Shown piece after piece: positions 1-9,952 of a stretch of DNA of 64,000 nt. This DNA comes from Podocnemis expansa (taxonomy: Eukaryota > Chordata > Testudines > Podocnemididae). The stretch lies in NCBI GenBank assembly GCA_007922195.1, contig ML681990.1:40836741-40900740 (forward strand), written 5' to 3'. A program made the position numbers and the translations under genes. Within the stretch, counting starts at the first letter, position 1, and each line of letters starts with the position of its first letter. Under the pieces are notes generated by a model. It was given only the letters and a program-made list of their open reading frames with translations. It ran no database searches and was not told the origin of the DNA.

Positions 1-839
1 TGCTTTATCTGTGGTGTCTCTCTTCCCAGTAGAGGGGTGCACCCAGGCTGCTTTATGTATGGACCCTTCTTTCTTGTCCATTCCAGACCTAGCCAACTGG
101 GGTCTTCTTGTCCTCACCCTCTTTAACCTCAGGGGGCAATGTCTTTTTATATGGCCCTGCTCCTGGCACCAGAAACATCTCCTTTGTTTCCTCCAGGCCA
201 TAAGTGTCTCTGGCTCAATCCCTACCCTGGGACTTGCCTGGTCTTTCTGGGCCAGGCATTCTCTCCTAAAGTGCCCTCTGGCTCCACAAGTCCACCAAGC
301 CCCTCTACACCAGCCTTTGGTCCTGTTTGCCCCAGCATGGCCACTAGGATGGTCCTGGGCTAAGCTCAAGAGCTTTCTCCTGTACTTAGTTGGAATTACC
401 AACTGTCTCTGATAGTACCAGTCTTCCCAGTGCCCACCCAAGAAAGTCTCTTTGTGTAAAAGTCCTCTTTCAATACCAAACCTGGACCTATTCAAAAAGG
501 TGAGAGGTGATGGCCACTCCGTGCCAAACTCCAAGCTCCCTTGAGGCTCTGATTTGCCTCCTGCTTGGCTTGGACCTGCTCCCTTGATGCTGAGGACCTC
601 AGTTCCTCCCTGGATTGTGGTCTCAGGCTCAGTCCCTCTGGAAGTGATGCAGGTGATGTGGATGCCTCTGCAGGTTGGGAGGTGATTTCTGCCAGTGCAG
701 GGCATTGTGTTGCAGCTGTTGTAGATGCTGGGTTTGGGTCTGGGTCTGCCACCTCCATCTGGGTCTCTGACTCTGTGGTAACTGGAAACACAGACTGCAT
801 CCTGGTAGAAGGCTCAGTAACAGGGTTAGATGGGGAGAC
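1..839 (-). pseudogene. Gmr1-like pol: protease-integrase linker, integrase zinc-binding start and CCHC knuckle
   Basis: Minus-strand reading frame downstream of the protease, continuing past the 852-965 insertion. The first part (about 839-492) is a Ser/Thr/Glu-rich linker. From about 470 to 380 it matches the N-terminal zinc-binding region of gypsy integrases, with a pattern like QLVIPTKYRRKLLSLAQDH followed by SGHAG. The frame then stays open to base 1 but does not look like an integrase core. It carries a clear CX2CX4HX4C-type knuckle (CFWCQEQGHIKRHC) and, upstream of it, a half-degraded one (TCGARGHFRREC). The knuckles after an integrase start are unexpected and may reflect recombination with another gag. 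Confidence 0.6.
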
Positions 840-851
840 CTGCTTAGCCCA

Positions 852-965
852 TTTCCAAAGGGATAGCAGTGTTAGTCTAGTTGAGCAAAAAAAAAAAAAA
901 AAAAAAAGGAGTCGTGTGGCACTTAAAGACTAACAGATAACTGCCACACGACTCCTTGTTTTTTT
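852..965. mobile_element. Penelope-like foldback insertion with 12-bp target duplication
   Basis: A 114-bp insertion inside the retrotransposon pol, flanked by perfect 12-bp direct repeats CTGCTTAGCCCA at 840-851 and 966-977. It contains the tail sequence of the local Penelope-like family (GTTAGTCTAGTT, an A-rich run, then GTGGCACTTAAAGACTAAC). That tail is followed by an inverted piece of itself, so that 908-921 and 942-955 form a perfect 14-bp hairpin stem. Removing the insertion rejoins the pol reading frame, which shows it landed after the host element. It is too short to encode anything. Confidence 0.8.
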
Positions 966-2398
966 CTGCTTAGCCCAGCTGTGGGTAATGGTGCCCACCC
1001 TTTTGGCTAGCCTCAAGTGGTTCGCTAAATCCTCTCCCACCAGCATGGGAATGGGATAATCATTGACTGCAAAAGTCCAGGTCCCTGACCAGCCTTTGTA
1101 CTGCACAGGCAACTCCGCAGTGGGCAGGTCAAAAGAGTTTGCCTTGAAGGGTTGAACCGTTACTTGAGCTTTTACATTGATGCATTTGGGGTCCACTAAG
1201 GATTGGTGGATAGCTGACACCTGTGCTCCAGTGTCTCTCCATGTGACAACTTCCTTCCCACACACACTCACGATTTCCCTTTGCTCTGGGGATATCTGTG
1301 AGGCATCTGGGCCTGCAGGCACATGGTGTGACCCCGCTGCAAGGAACTGCACTCTGTTTGTGCTCTTGGGGCAGTTCACCTTCACATGCCCCAGCTCATT
1401 ACATTTAAAACACTGCCCAGCTGGCTGGTCAGTGGGGCAAGGTTTGTTGTTGGAGAATGGGGCTGTGGGGTGAGAAGGTGCCTGAGGCTTCCCTTGCGGT
1501 GCAGTGGGCTCCTCCCTGCAAGGTAGGCCCTTGGGTTGTCCCTGGTGGTGATACGCTGTCTCTGGACACCCCTTCTGGGACCCCCACAAACTGCTACCAG
1601 TTTGGGTCATCTCTGTCACTTCCACCCATCTGGGTCCAATCTCCCCTGCCTCTGATATAGATTTGGGCTTTCCATCCATGATATATCTTTGTATTTCTTC
1701 AGGAACACCCTCTAGAAACTGTTCCAGTCTTATTAGGAGAGAGAGCTCCTCCACAGTTTTAGCTTGTGCCCCTGATACCCAGGCATTCCAATTTTTATCA
1801 ATTTGGTAGGCATGTTGGGTGAATGCCACGCCTGGCTTCCACCTTAGGGCTCTGAACCAGCGACAGGCATATTCAGGAGTCAGCCCCATCCTCATTCTGG
1901 TCCTTTGTTTAAAGAACTCATAATTGTTCATGGTTTCTCTAGGCATTTCAGCTGCCACTTCTGCTAAGGCTGTGGCCTCAACTCCACCACGTAGTGGTCT
2001 GTGGAGATGCTGTACCCAAGGCAGGCCCTTTCAAAATTTTCTAGGAAGGCCTCTGCATCATCTCCCACCTGGTACACTGGATATTTCTTGGGTTGGAGAG
2101 TGTAAACTGGGGTAGGATTGGCAGTGGAAGAAGCTGCTGCAGCTGCAGTGCCCAGTTTCTCAGCTTTCTCCAGCTCAAAGCGCCATTGTTTTTCCTTCTC
2201 CTCAGCTTCTATGCACCTCATCTCTAGGAAGAACTCCATCTCGCTCTTAGTTAGAGATCTTCCAGTCTTAAAGACATCCTCCCAGCTTGGCCCTCGTGGT
2301 ACGGAAGGGACATAGCTGCTCCTATACACTCCTGACTCCATGGGCTTATTACCCCCTTCCTCGTTCCCACTCCATGTGTCTGCCTCGGAGTTGGACAT
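966..2398 (-). pseudogene. Gmr1-like gag and aspartic protease, frameshifted
   Basis: Starts at the ATG at 2398 (minus strand). The N-terminal 145 codons are acidic, then a charged alpha-helical stretch, then the start of a capsid. A frameshift near 1960-1975 moves the reading to the next frame, which runs to about 966. That second part has a SCAN-like capsid region (the SCAN domain of vertebrate zinc-finger proteins is known to derive from Gmr1-like capsids), including GLTPEYACRWFRAL. It continues with a nucleocapsid knuckle CFKCNELGHVKVNC and an aspartic protease with the active-site motif RDTGAQVSAI and a downstream flap-side region ending near PMLVGEDL. Protein would act in particle assembly and polyprotein cleavage. 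Decayed, so not functional as read. Confidence 0.75.
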
Positions 2399-2593
2399 CT
2401 GGGACTGGTGTCTCCATGGCTCCTCTGCCCCACTGCAAATGCATTCACTGGGCTGCTTTCCTGTCCTACTCTGGCCTAGCTATCCCATCGCCATGAAAGT
2501 TAGAAAAAAAAATAAACTGCTTGTTTTGGACTCCTGGCTTTGCTAGTTAAACCCCTTGCATGCCTTTTTCCCCAGGCAGCAAAAGAAAAAATT

Positions 2594-2634
2594 AAAAAAA
2601 AAAAAAAAAAAAAAGACACAAGGGGGGGGGGGGG
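2594..2634. repeat. poly-A and poly-G tracts
   Basis: An uninterrupted A run (2594-2614) followed within 10 bases by a run of 13 G (2622-2634), in the untranslated leader between LTR and gag of the minus-strand retrotransposon. Such homopolymers are prone to sequencing-length error. Confidence 0.85.
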
Positions 2635-2882
2635 AATTCTCCCAAAATGTCCACTACCCAACAGGAAAAAAGTGCCCTTTTAAAAATCCTGAGATTTGTG
2701 CTTCTGGTTCAAAAAAAGTCCACACCACTATGCTATCATGTCAAGGCTGTTTCCCCACCCTGAGTGCAGAAGGTGGGGGCTTGCAACAGGCCTTAAAAGC
2801 CACCAGCCTTAAAGCCTGGTCTTAGAACTCTCCAAGGCCTCCAATTCCTGGCCTTGGAGCGGTATCGCTGCCACCACCCAAA

Positions 2883-3502
2883 TGCAAAAACCTCTTGAAA
2901 CCAAGGAGGGTGCACTTGGGAATTCCTTCCTGTGTGGTATCCTCAATCACTTTTATTCCTCTCTCAGGAGACTGACTGAACTCCAGATGGGATATCACCT
3001 GGAAATGGAACAGAATCCCCCTTAGTAGTTGGCCATTGCTATCTGAGGCACATGCACACAAACCTCTTGCCTTTCAGGACACAGCACCAGAGCTACTTAA
3101 AAGGTAAAATCTTAAATTACAAAGAACAGATAAGAAACACAAAGAGTTGCTTCTCTGGGATTTAACTTAGGTAGTTACAGAGTAGTGAGAGGCGTACATG
3201 TGCTCAACACAGAGAAATCCAAAAACAAAGAAAATACCCTGACCACATCTAAGTAAACATTCCCTGTTCTACTCATGCCTGGTCAGTAACAAACTTAACT
3301 TACCTTTGGTAAGGATGTTGCAGGATTCTTCTTCAGGCCTTTCTACCTGGCCTCCTCCTAATTGTTCCAGGAGCTCTGCTGCATCCAAACAGGAAGAGGC
3401 AAGGCTGCTGCTCCAACTCAAAAACCTGTGCTTTGTTGCTATTGGCTGTCCTGGGACTCACTGACCAAAGCATTAACCCCTTCCTCCCCAAGGGTTATTA
3501 CA
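2883..3502 (-). repeat. Probable 5' LTR of the Gmr1-like element
   Basis: On the minus strand this begins TGTAATAACCC and ends TTTTTGCA, so it has TG...CA ends. It contains an AATAAA signal (in GGAATAAAAGTGATTG) about 75 bases before its 3' end. A primer-site-like TGGTGGCAGCG follows 6 bases after the end, then a leader into gag. The second LTR is outside the window, so the ends cannot be confirmed by pairing; the 3' limit is better supported than the 5' limit. Confidence 0.5.
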
Positions 3503-5834
3503 CCTTTGCCTGGTTGTAAGATTTGTATTCCACAGGAATGCTCCTGCTGTCTGCTCCCAGGAGAATGTCAGGGTGTTCTAGGTGCAGGGCCCTCCACTCT
3601 CAAGCGCATTCCTTTCTGTGGTCATTATAATGCATATTCAGGTTTTTTTAGGATTGACAGCAAGTTACATTTTCTTCATTTTGGGCCTCATAGCTTGATG
3701 GTATTAATCTCATCAGTGGGCAAGGGAGCTAGATATGGGCATGGATTAGCTTGATCAATGTGGCAACAGCTGTTCATTTTAATCTGTAAAGTGCTCAAAT
3801 GTCACAATGATGGGTGCAAAAAGGATGAATAAAATAAACAGTTCATGTTTTAACAACATTTTGATAAATACATAAGGTTTTAAATGGCTGCTGCATATAG
3901 AAGTAGCCATCACCATTACTATTACTTGTTATGCTATCTTGCATGAAGCTTGCCCTATTTGTTTCTATTTCTAATCTCAATATCGTAAAGGGTATGTTTA
4001 TGTTTTGTGGATTCTTTTTAACTGTTGTACAAATCTGCTAGTTTGAGGGCTTAGCAACATCTGAAATTGAAAATTGGCAGGCTAAAATGTGTTTTTAACT
4101 AAGTATGACCACTTCCCAAGATTCCAGTGTCAACAGACCACGGAAATGCAAAACTGAGTGCAAATACACATATGGTCTGCATCATGAAAGTGCTAGTCTT
4201 GTTTTATTTGCTTTATCTGAATTAATAGAAAGTATAATCATACAGCTTCAAAAAAGATGAAATGGATCATAAATATGTAGTTTCTGTTCCCTATGAAACT
4301 ATGTATTTCCATAGTTACACTCAGATAACAAATAGCTTTGATTTTCCCCAGATAAGTCAATGACAGAGACTCTGGAACAACTATTCTAGGAGATGAATAT
4401 CTCATTTTCGGAGATTGTGCACATTTTATCTGCTTTGAATTGATTCAATATGGTCCCTTCACAGCAGTTTAAAAGCTGAGTAAATATTAAGTTGACCTAG
4501 TTGCACAAGCCAAAACTAATTAATTCGGGTCAACATAATCCCAACAAATTAAGACATGTTAAGTGAAATATTTTGAGCTTTTAGCCCCATGCTAAAATAT
4601 GTATATGTGCATCAGGCCTATATGGTACAAGCACAGTATTTTCAGCATTGTTTATTGAATTTTACTTTGTTGAATGTCTCTGTTTCAAGTTTGTGGGGAT
4701 CTATCACACTGTATATAGTTTTAACAAAGTAGGCTGTATCATCCTTTCATCATTACCAGTAAAGAGAATGTAAATCCATCGAAAATCCACTGCAGAACAG
4801 GAAGCATGCCAATCAAAAACAGATTTATTTATTTCCCTTGAAACCACACAAGGAACATAGTAACACCCTTCAGAAAGACCCAGAAAGATGAGGCATAGCA
4901 CAAGTATTCAAATTACGTTCCAAAGAAACAGTACTTTGTACCATGTGAAACCTAAACTATATTAACATGTGACCTAGTGGATGCAGAGCTGGTCTGAGAC
5001 AAGTTACGTAAACATCTTTCTACAACTAGGCAACATCATTTTCCACAGTAAATCTCATAAAAATCTTCATAGTAATATCCTCACCACAGTGGCTGGAGGC
5101 CAGGTACCCCAAGGTTATGAAAGTACACCCAAACCTAGGAAATCTTAAATCACTATTCTGCAGTATTTCCTATTCCCGTCTCAATGACTCCAAAACTCTG
5201 ACTTCATTGTGACTAGATCAGAAACATATCCATTCCCCCACCCCCGTTTCCATTTTACTTTCATGTGTCAGTCTCCTCCATGCTTTCTGGGAACAGCACT
5301 GGCATGACCTTAACAGCATTTGGAACCTGTGTAGTAGAAAACCTCCCATAACCTAAATTTTCTGCACATGCAAACACAAGAAAACATATAGACAGTTCAG
5401 GAAGAAAACCAAACACCTACCAATAACCTGTTCTGTTTACTATTTTGCAGACACTTCCCCATTAAAACTCTCCCCAGTTTCACCCAGTTGCAAAAATACA
5501 TTTCACATCCTTAGCTTGTATTCATTTTATTCAGGAGAAACATAACTCAATTTCAGACCTATTACTGCCTTCTGCAATCTCAAGGATCTATCAGTGCCAC
5601 AATTAGGACCTGATCCTAAGTAAGTGGAGCAATGTCTTTTGGAAACTTTGGATTTAAGATCAGTCCTGAAGAAACACATTCATCCATTACTGACAGCTTC
5701 TTCTAAATATTCAAAACCATGGATGCTAATTCCTTCTCAAATTGTTTGCTAACTTGTGTTTGCCTCTTTTTCTATGCCTCTTTCCCAGATACAGCATTCC
5801 TTTTCCCGATCTCCCCCAGTCTCATTTATCTAGC
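3503..5834. other. No gene recognised
   Basis: AT-rich sequence with only short chance open frames. No repeat family, RNA gene or splice-bounded exon could be supported. The first 250 bases may still belong to an older retroelement but show no usable motif. Confidence 0.6.
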
Positions 5835-5842
5835 ATCTAGAG

Positions 5843-6366
5843 CAGGGGTCAGCAACCTTTTTTGACCCCTGTGCTGGTTCTTCCTCCCCGACCCTCAGTT
5901 GGTGCTGGCAGCCCTCTCTGCTAACAAATGTGGCGGCTGCCTGAAAATTCAGAAGTGGTCATGGCTGGAGTGGAAGTGCTTCTGAGGCATACCATGGAAG
6001 GAAGTTGCCCAGAGTGGTTCATCTTGGCAGTGTGCCTGGGGACAGGGGTACCCAGGCAGGCCACAAAAATAAGTGGCTCCTTTCAGGGGTTCCCAGGCAT
6101 ACTGCGGAAAGAAGATGCCTGGAGTGGCTTCTTTGGGGAGCATCACACTACAGAAAGGAGCCACTCTGGCAGCTTTTTTCTGTGTCACATGGAGGCATAG
6201 GCATGAGGGGACTCCTTGTGTCCCAGCTGCACCAGAAGGAAGCTACCTAGAGTGGCTTTCAGTGGCAGGAATGGCAATTTCTGTGGTACTGCAGAAGGTG
6301 CCATGTGCTGCTCTGAATGGGCTCGGGTGCCACTGTCGACACATGTGCCAGGGGTTGCCTACCCCA
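5843..6366. mobile_element. hAT-type MITE with 8-bp target duplication
   Basis: Flanked by a perfect 8-bp duplication ATCTAGAG (5835-5842 and 6367-6374). The left end CAGGGGTCAGCAACC is an imperfect inverted match to the right end (TGGGGTAGGCAACC when reverse-complemented). Length is 524 bp and no transposase is present. Inside, a diverged unit of roughly 80-100 bp recurs (a GGAAG..GCC/CTA..GAGTGG core near 6000, 6110 and 6240), so the interior grew by repeat duplication. Open frames across it are products of that repeat, not genes. Confidence 0.85.
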
Positions 6367-6609
6367 ATCTAGAGAAATACTGCTTCTCTAGTCATTTTTC
6401 AGCTCATACTACCATGAATACTTCTCCCCTTTCTCTAATTTCTGTTGTGGAGGCAGCCTCAAAGCCAGTTTTTTATTCTCCAAATATTTTGAGCATCTTT
6501 TCCTCTCTTTCGAAAATCTCTGTTAAGTCTATCCACACGTACTTTTCCTCCTCATCTTGGTAGCACATTTTATCTACTAAAATATTTCATCTCAAATTCT
6601 AAAATTTCC

Positions 6610-6945
6610 ATAAAACTAATATTGCAGAGCCACAGTGGGTGAGGTAATATCTTTCATTAGACCAACTTCTATTGGTGAGAGAGACAAGTTTTCAAATTTA
6701 CACAGAACTCTTCTTCACGTTCAGGAAAGTTACTCACAGTGTCAATGCTTAAAACAAGGTGGAATAGGTAAGGGGTTAATACATGTTGTAAGAGATCATT
6801 CAGAGTGAAGTGGGCAGTTAGCACCCTGACTATCCCAGGTTTCATGATGGATTTGTCCAGAAATCCTTCCTTGAGTTGGCCCACAAAGAGGCTGTCATCC
6901 TGGGGAGCCATCCTAGTGCCGATGGCTGCTGAAGGAATACTGAGA
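6610..6945 (-). mobile_element. Penelope-like element fragment (second family), internally deleted
   Basis: The minus strand first encodes a reverse-transcriptase piece with the motif AAIGTRMAPQ (about 6930-6840). It then jumps directly into 3' untranslated sequence and ends in the tail around GACCAACTTCT..TTGGTGAGAGAGACAAG (plus-strand view, 6660-6690). The RT catalytic core and endonuclease are missing, which indicates an internal deletion. It faces away from the plus-strand Penelope RT fragment at 7.6-8.0 kb. The sequence from 6945 to about 7600 is pyrimidine-rich and not assigned. Confidence 0.65.
6681..6726 (-). ncRNA. Degenerate hammerhead-ribozyme-like motif
   Basis: On the minus strand the order is GUGAAGA, a helix II-like stretch, GAAA, then a short hairpin and UC. 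This follows the hammerhead layout (CUGANGA, stem II, GAAA, stem III, cleavage UH), but the first core base C is changed to G and stem II is weak. Hammerhead ribozymes are known from Penelope-like terminal repeats. This copy is probably inactive. Confidence 0.4.
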
Positions 6946-7599
6946 CTCACAGAAATCATCCTCAAATCCATGGGTGGCACATGAGTCTTCTGTTTGGTGG
7001 GGAGGGTTACATGTGTGCGCCAGAAGCTCCTGAGAAGTGGGGAGTCATCTGGGCTCAGACCATGGCCCCACCCCCAGTATAGCCTATACCTCTTTCCCTG
7101 AAACTCTGCCCTCAGTCCACCTGTTCCTATCCACGTTCTGTCCCTTCCCTCTAACCACTCTCGATTAGCTCCTCTCTGCCTCTTCCCCCTGTCCACCTGT
7201 CCGTAGCTCATTCCTCCCCATCTCACCCCCCAAGATCCCCATCATCTGACACTCAACCCTCTGTGCCTCTTCCCCCATGGCCCACCCACTCACTCCTTTC
7301 CACAGCAGAGAGAAGTGAACGGCAGATGGGAATGGCTGGTGGAGAGGCAGATTGAGGGCAGAGACTCCAAGGAAGAGACTGAGTGGGGCAAAGCCTTGGG
7401 GCAGAGTGCAGGTGGTGTCATAATGCAGGCACTAGTGGCTTCCCCAATTCTAGGGAACTTTGCTTCTGGTGCTTAAAAGCAGTGGGTTAGTGTGCCTCCA
7501 AAGGGAACTGATCCATGCTGCACCCACAGCATTTGCCCTCTTGCGAGGCCAGCCTCTTTGGAAAGGCTTAGTCTCCCACAGCTGTTATATAAACCACCC

Positions 7600-8035
7600 A
7601 TGTTCAAACCACTCACTACCCAAAGTAACAGTTTCCTTCAGGACACAACCAACCTACTTCAGAAATTCTACCACATTAACAACCTCCTTCAGAACACCAT
7701 CCTTGATACCATGGATGTCCCCTCGCTATACACCAACATCTTTCGCCGTGTCAAGATCACTGCCTGCATAAAATATCTATAAGACAATGGACAAAACTCA
7801 GATATCCATTTCAAAAACATCACCAAACTCATTCATTTCATAATGACTGCTGATAATTTTAGAGTCAACAACAAACATTTTGTTTAACCCATAGGAACAG
7901 TTATAGGTACTAGGATGGCTCTCCAGTACATTGACTTCTTCAGGGATCACCTCAAGGAAGAGATTCTGGACAAGTGGACCATGAAACCAGTGGCATATCT
8001 AAGATACATCAATGTTCTGGCAGTATAGAGAGAGA
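7600..8035 (+). pseudogene. Penelope-like reverse transcriptase fragment
   Basis: The plus strand shows three diagnostic blocks of a Penelope RT, in order: DTMDVPSLYTNI near 7705-7740 (motif A, carrying a catalytic Asp), then IGTRMALQ near 7900 (motif B region), then YLRYIN near 8000 (motif C, where the usual RYIDDIF has become RYINVLA, so a catalytic Asp is lost). In-frame stops separate the blocks. Enzyme would reverse-transcribe the element RNA at a nuclear target. It is broken and has no endonuclease attached. Confidence 0.7.
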
Positions 8036-8039
8036 ATAA

Positions 8040-9059
8040 ATTTCATTTACACTCATTATACAGCTCCTCTAACTGCCTGAGTGGCATAAAGAGGCCTTTG
8101 CATAAATGAAAAGCAGACCCTTTGACCATGATTCTGTTATAGGATGCCATTAGGCAGACCCCTGCGGCTAAACAGAGTCCTGCTGACATTCAAGGACTTT
8201 GTACAGGCAAAATGGTTCATTCACACAGAGGTAGACATAGCCTGGGTCTTCCATCATCACAGCCGTAGTTATACTGATATAGTAGAAACAGTTGAGCAAC
8301 CACAGCTTCCTCCATATACAAGGTAAATATAAGCTTCTCTCCATCTTTTCTGTTATTATAGCACTGCAGGTACCGAGGAACAATATATTGTGGTAATTAG
8401 CAGCATCTTCACGCTCTGTTATCTTTTCGTTTCCTGTCTTCATTATCCAGCTTTCTGTCACAGGCACTCTTCCTCATCACCTGCATCAATATCTCTGTGA
8501 TTTAAATTTTCTCAGACAAAAGTAGTCATGCTTGCATCTTCCTGGCATCCAGCATCAGCAGGACACTCCATAACCATAGCAACCCAGGGGCACCTAAGCA
8601 GCAAAATACAACATTCAGGCACAAAGTTCTAAAAAAACCCACACCACCTGACAGACAAGACTATGATTAAATACAGGACATGAGTCTGATCATTCAAGAT
8701 GTGCTTGCAATTTAAATTCAAATGCACATAGAAATAAACTCCAAACCAAATACAATATACACAAACAGTAATCTTCATTTCCTTGGTCCCAGCTATTGAA
8801 AGGCAGAAAATTTCAGTTAACAAAAAGTGAATACTTATTTTTACAATGCAGAATATCCTGAGGAAATAATTGCCACAAGATTTCATTAAAGTCAAGAATT
8901 TACAAGGATTCAAGAAAGGATTTGTATGAATAATGAGGACATTCAGAGATATAATAGCAAAGAATTTAAAATAATAGCCACTTAGAGTTTTGGAAGGGAT
9001 AAAAACCCTCATAATCAGCTTCTAACTAATGACGATTAGGAACAAACTTTCCCAATGTA
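8040..9059. other. No gene recognised
   Basis: AT-rich sequence downstream of the Penelope RT remnant. Only chance open frames; no repeat, RNA or exon signal that I can support. Confidence 0.5.
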
Positions 9060-9190
9060 CAAGTTAGTTCATAACCTCCTATAGCTTCTTGTACTTCCTT
9101 CTGAAACATCTGACCACTCTTGGAGACAGCATAGAGGATGTGATGGAGCCCTGGTCCATCTGCTATGGCAAGTCTTATGGACCTATGACA
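9060..9190 (+). mobile_element. CR1-like LINE 3' tail
   Basis: The segment from CTTGTACTTCCTTCTG through CACTCTTGGAGACAGCATAG to GGTCCATCTGCTATGGCAAG matches, in sense orientation, the 3' end of the reptile CR1 subfamily. The reverse complement of the same end is visible at 42.9 kb in this window (CTCAGTATCCTGTCTTCCAAC). Short and about 25% diverged. Confidence 0.5.
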
Positions 9191-9654
9191 GTATATGCCT
9201 TCATCAAGTTAATTCCTTATGACCAGCAACAACACTTGGGCTACAAGGGACTGTACCTGATGATATAGAATCCAAAATTAGGTGGTTTTCCTCCACTCTG
9301 CTCTTTACGCTTAGAATGTTCCTTCTCAGCTGAAGTGCAAGACCATTGCTCTGTCGAACCTCCATGAGCCCAAGAAGCTCTCAGTCTCAACAGGTAAAGG
9401 GTTCACTATTTTGTAACAAGAACTATTAACAAGCCTGGCAAACTCAAAAACATCTAGTACACCACTTTCACAGCATTTATCCAAAAAAAGTGCCTTATTT
9501 GGTCTTCCAGAAAAGCCAGAGTCACATTGGTCATTCATATATTTGTGAAACATATGTACAAATATTACCTATGAAGTTATGTGTATGAGTCTGTGTACAC
9601 ACACAGAGAAAATGTGTTCCTAAAACTCTGAATCAAGACAGGGTTAACAAACAG

Positions 9655-9725
9655 ATTTCTGGCAAACAAGGACTCATTGCTTGTTTTGCTAAACTAGACT
9701 AACATGGGTGCCCCTTTGGAACCTG
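9655..9725 (-). mobile_element. Penelope-like terminal fragment
   Basis: Minus-strand copy of the family terminus: GTTCCAAAGGGGCACCCATG, then TTAGTCTAGTTTAGCAAAAC and AATGAGTCCTTG. It is absent from the partner LTR, so it inserted after the retrotransposon. No hammerhead core remains. Confidence 0.55.
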
Positions 9726-9819
9726 GCAGATGAAGAACCTATATTCACCTGTGTGCCTCAGTTCACATGTAAATTTAGTGCTGTAAACCAGCACAACAGG
9801 ATTCCTGTTTGCATACAAA

Positions 9820-9952
9820 AACAGTGAGAGTGGGTTGTAGCCCATGAAAGCTTATGCTCAGAGAAATCTGTTAGTCTATAAGGTGCCACAGGACTCTCAC
9901 TGCTTTTGCTATACATGGACTAACATGGCTACCTCTCTGAAAAATTCAACCA
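9820..9952 (+). mobile_element. Penelope-like foldback insertion with 14-bp target duplication
   Basis: A 133-bp insertion in the left LTR, bounded by the perfect 14-bp repeat TGTTTGCATACAAA at 9806-9819 and 9953-9966. It carries the family tail (GTTAGTCTATAAGGTGCCAC, then GACTAACATGGCTACC). At its left it begins with an inverted fragment of that tail, so 9816-9831 pairs with 9893-9908 in 15 of 16 positions. Same foldback layout as at 852-965 and 33.1 kb. Confidence 0.8.
9831..9862 (+). ncRNA. Truncated hammerhead ribozyme relic
   Basis: Contains a helix II hairpin (TGGGTTGTAGCCCA), the invariant GAAA (9846-9849), a minimal stem III (GC-TTAT-GC) and the cleavage dinucleotide UC. The 5' core CUGANGA is missing because the inverted tail fragment joins directly at the base of helix II. 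It cannot self-cleave as read. The preserved 3' half is the best in the window. Confidence 0.5.

Larger units (their letters stand above)
1..3502 (-). mobile_element. Gmr1-like Ty3/gypsy LTR retrotransposon, 5' part, degenerate
   Basis: Reading the minus strand from 3502 down to the window edge gives LTR, leader, gag, CCHC zinc knuckle, aspartic protease and the N-terminal part of an integrase. Protease is followed by integrase rather than reverse transcriptase. That order is known for Gmr1-like Ty3/gypsy elements, whose pol is arranged like Ty1/copia. Reverse transcriptase, RNase H and the 3' LTR would lie before base 1. The copy is inactive: gag is frameshifted near 1960-1975 and a Penelope-derived foldback interrupts pol at 852-965. 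The outer LTR limit is the weakest part of the call. Confidence 0.75.

Noticed and set aside
5928..6372. Overlapping open frames of 80-115 codons on both strands
   Set aside because: They fall wholly inside the hAT MITE and arise from its internal repeats; no protein motif.
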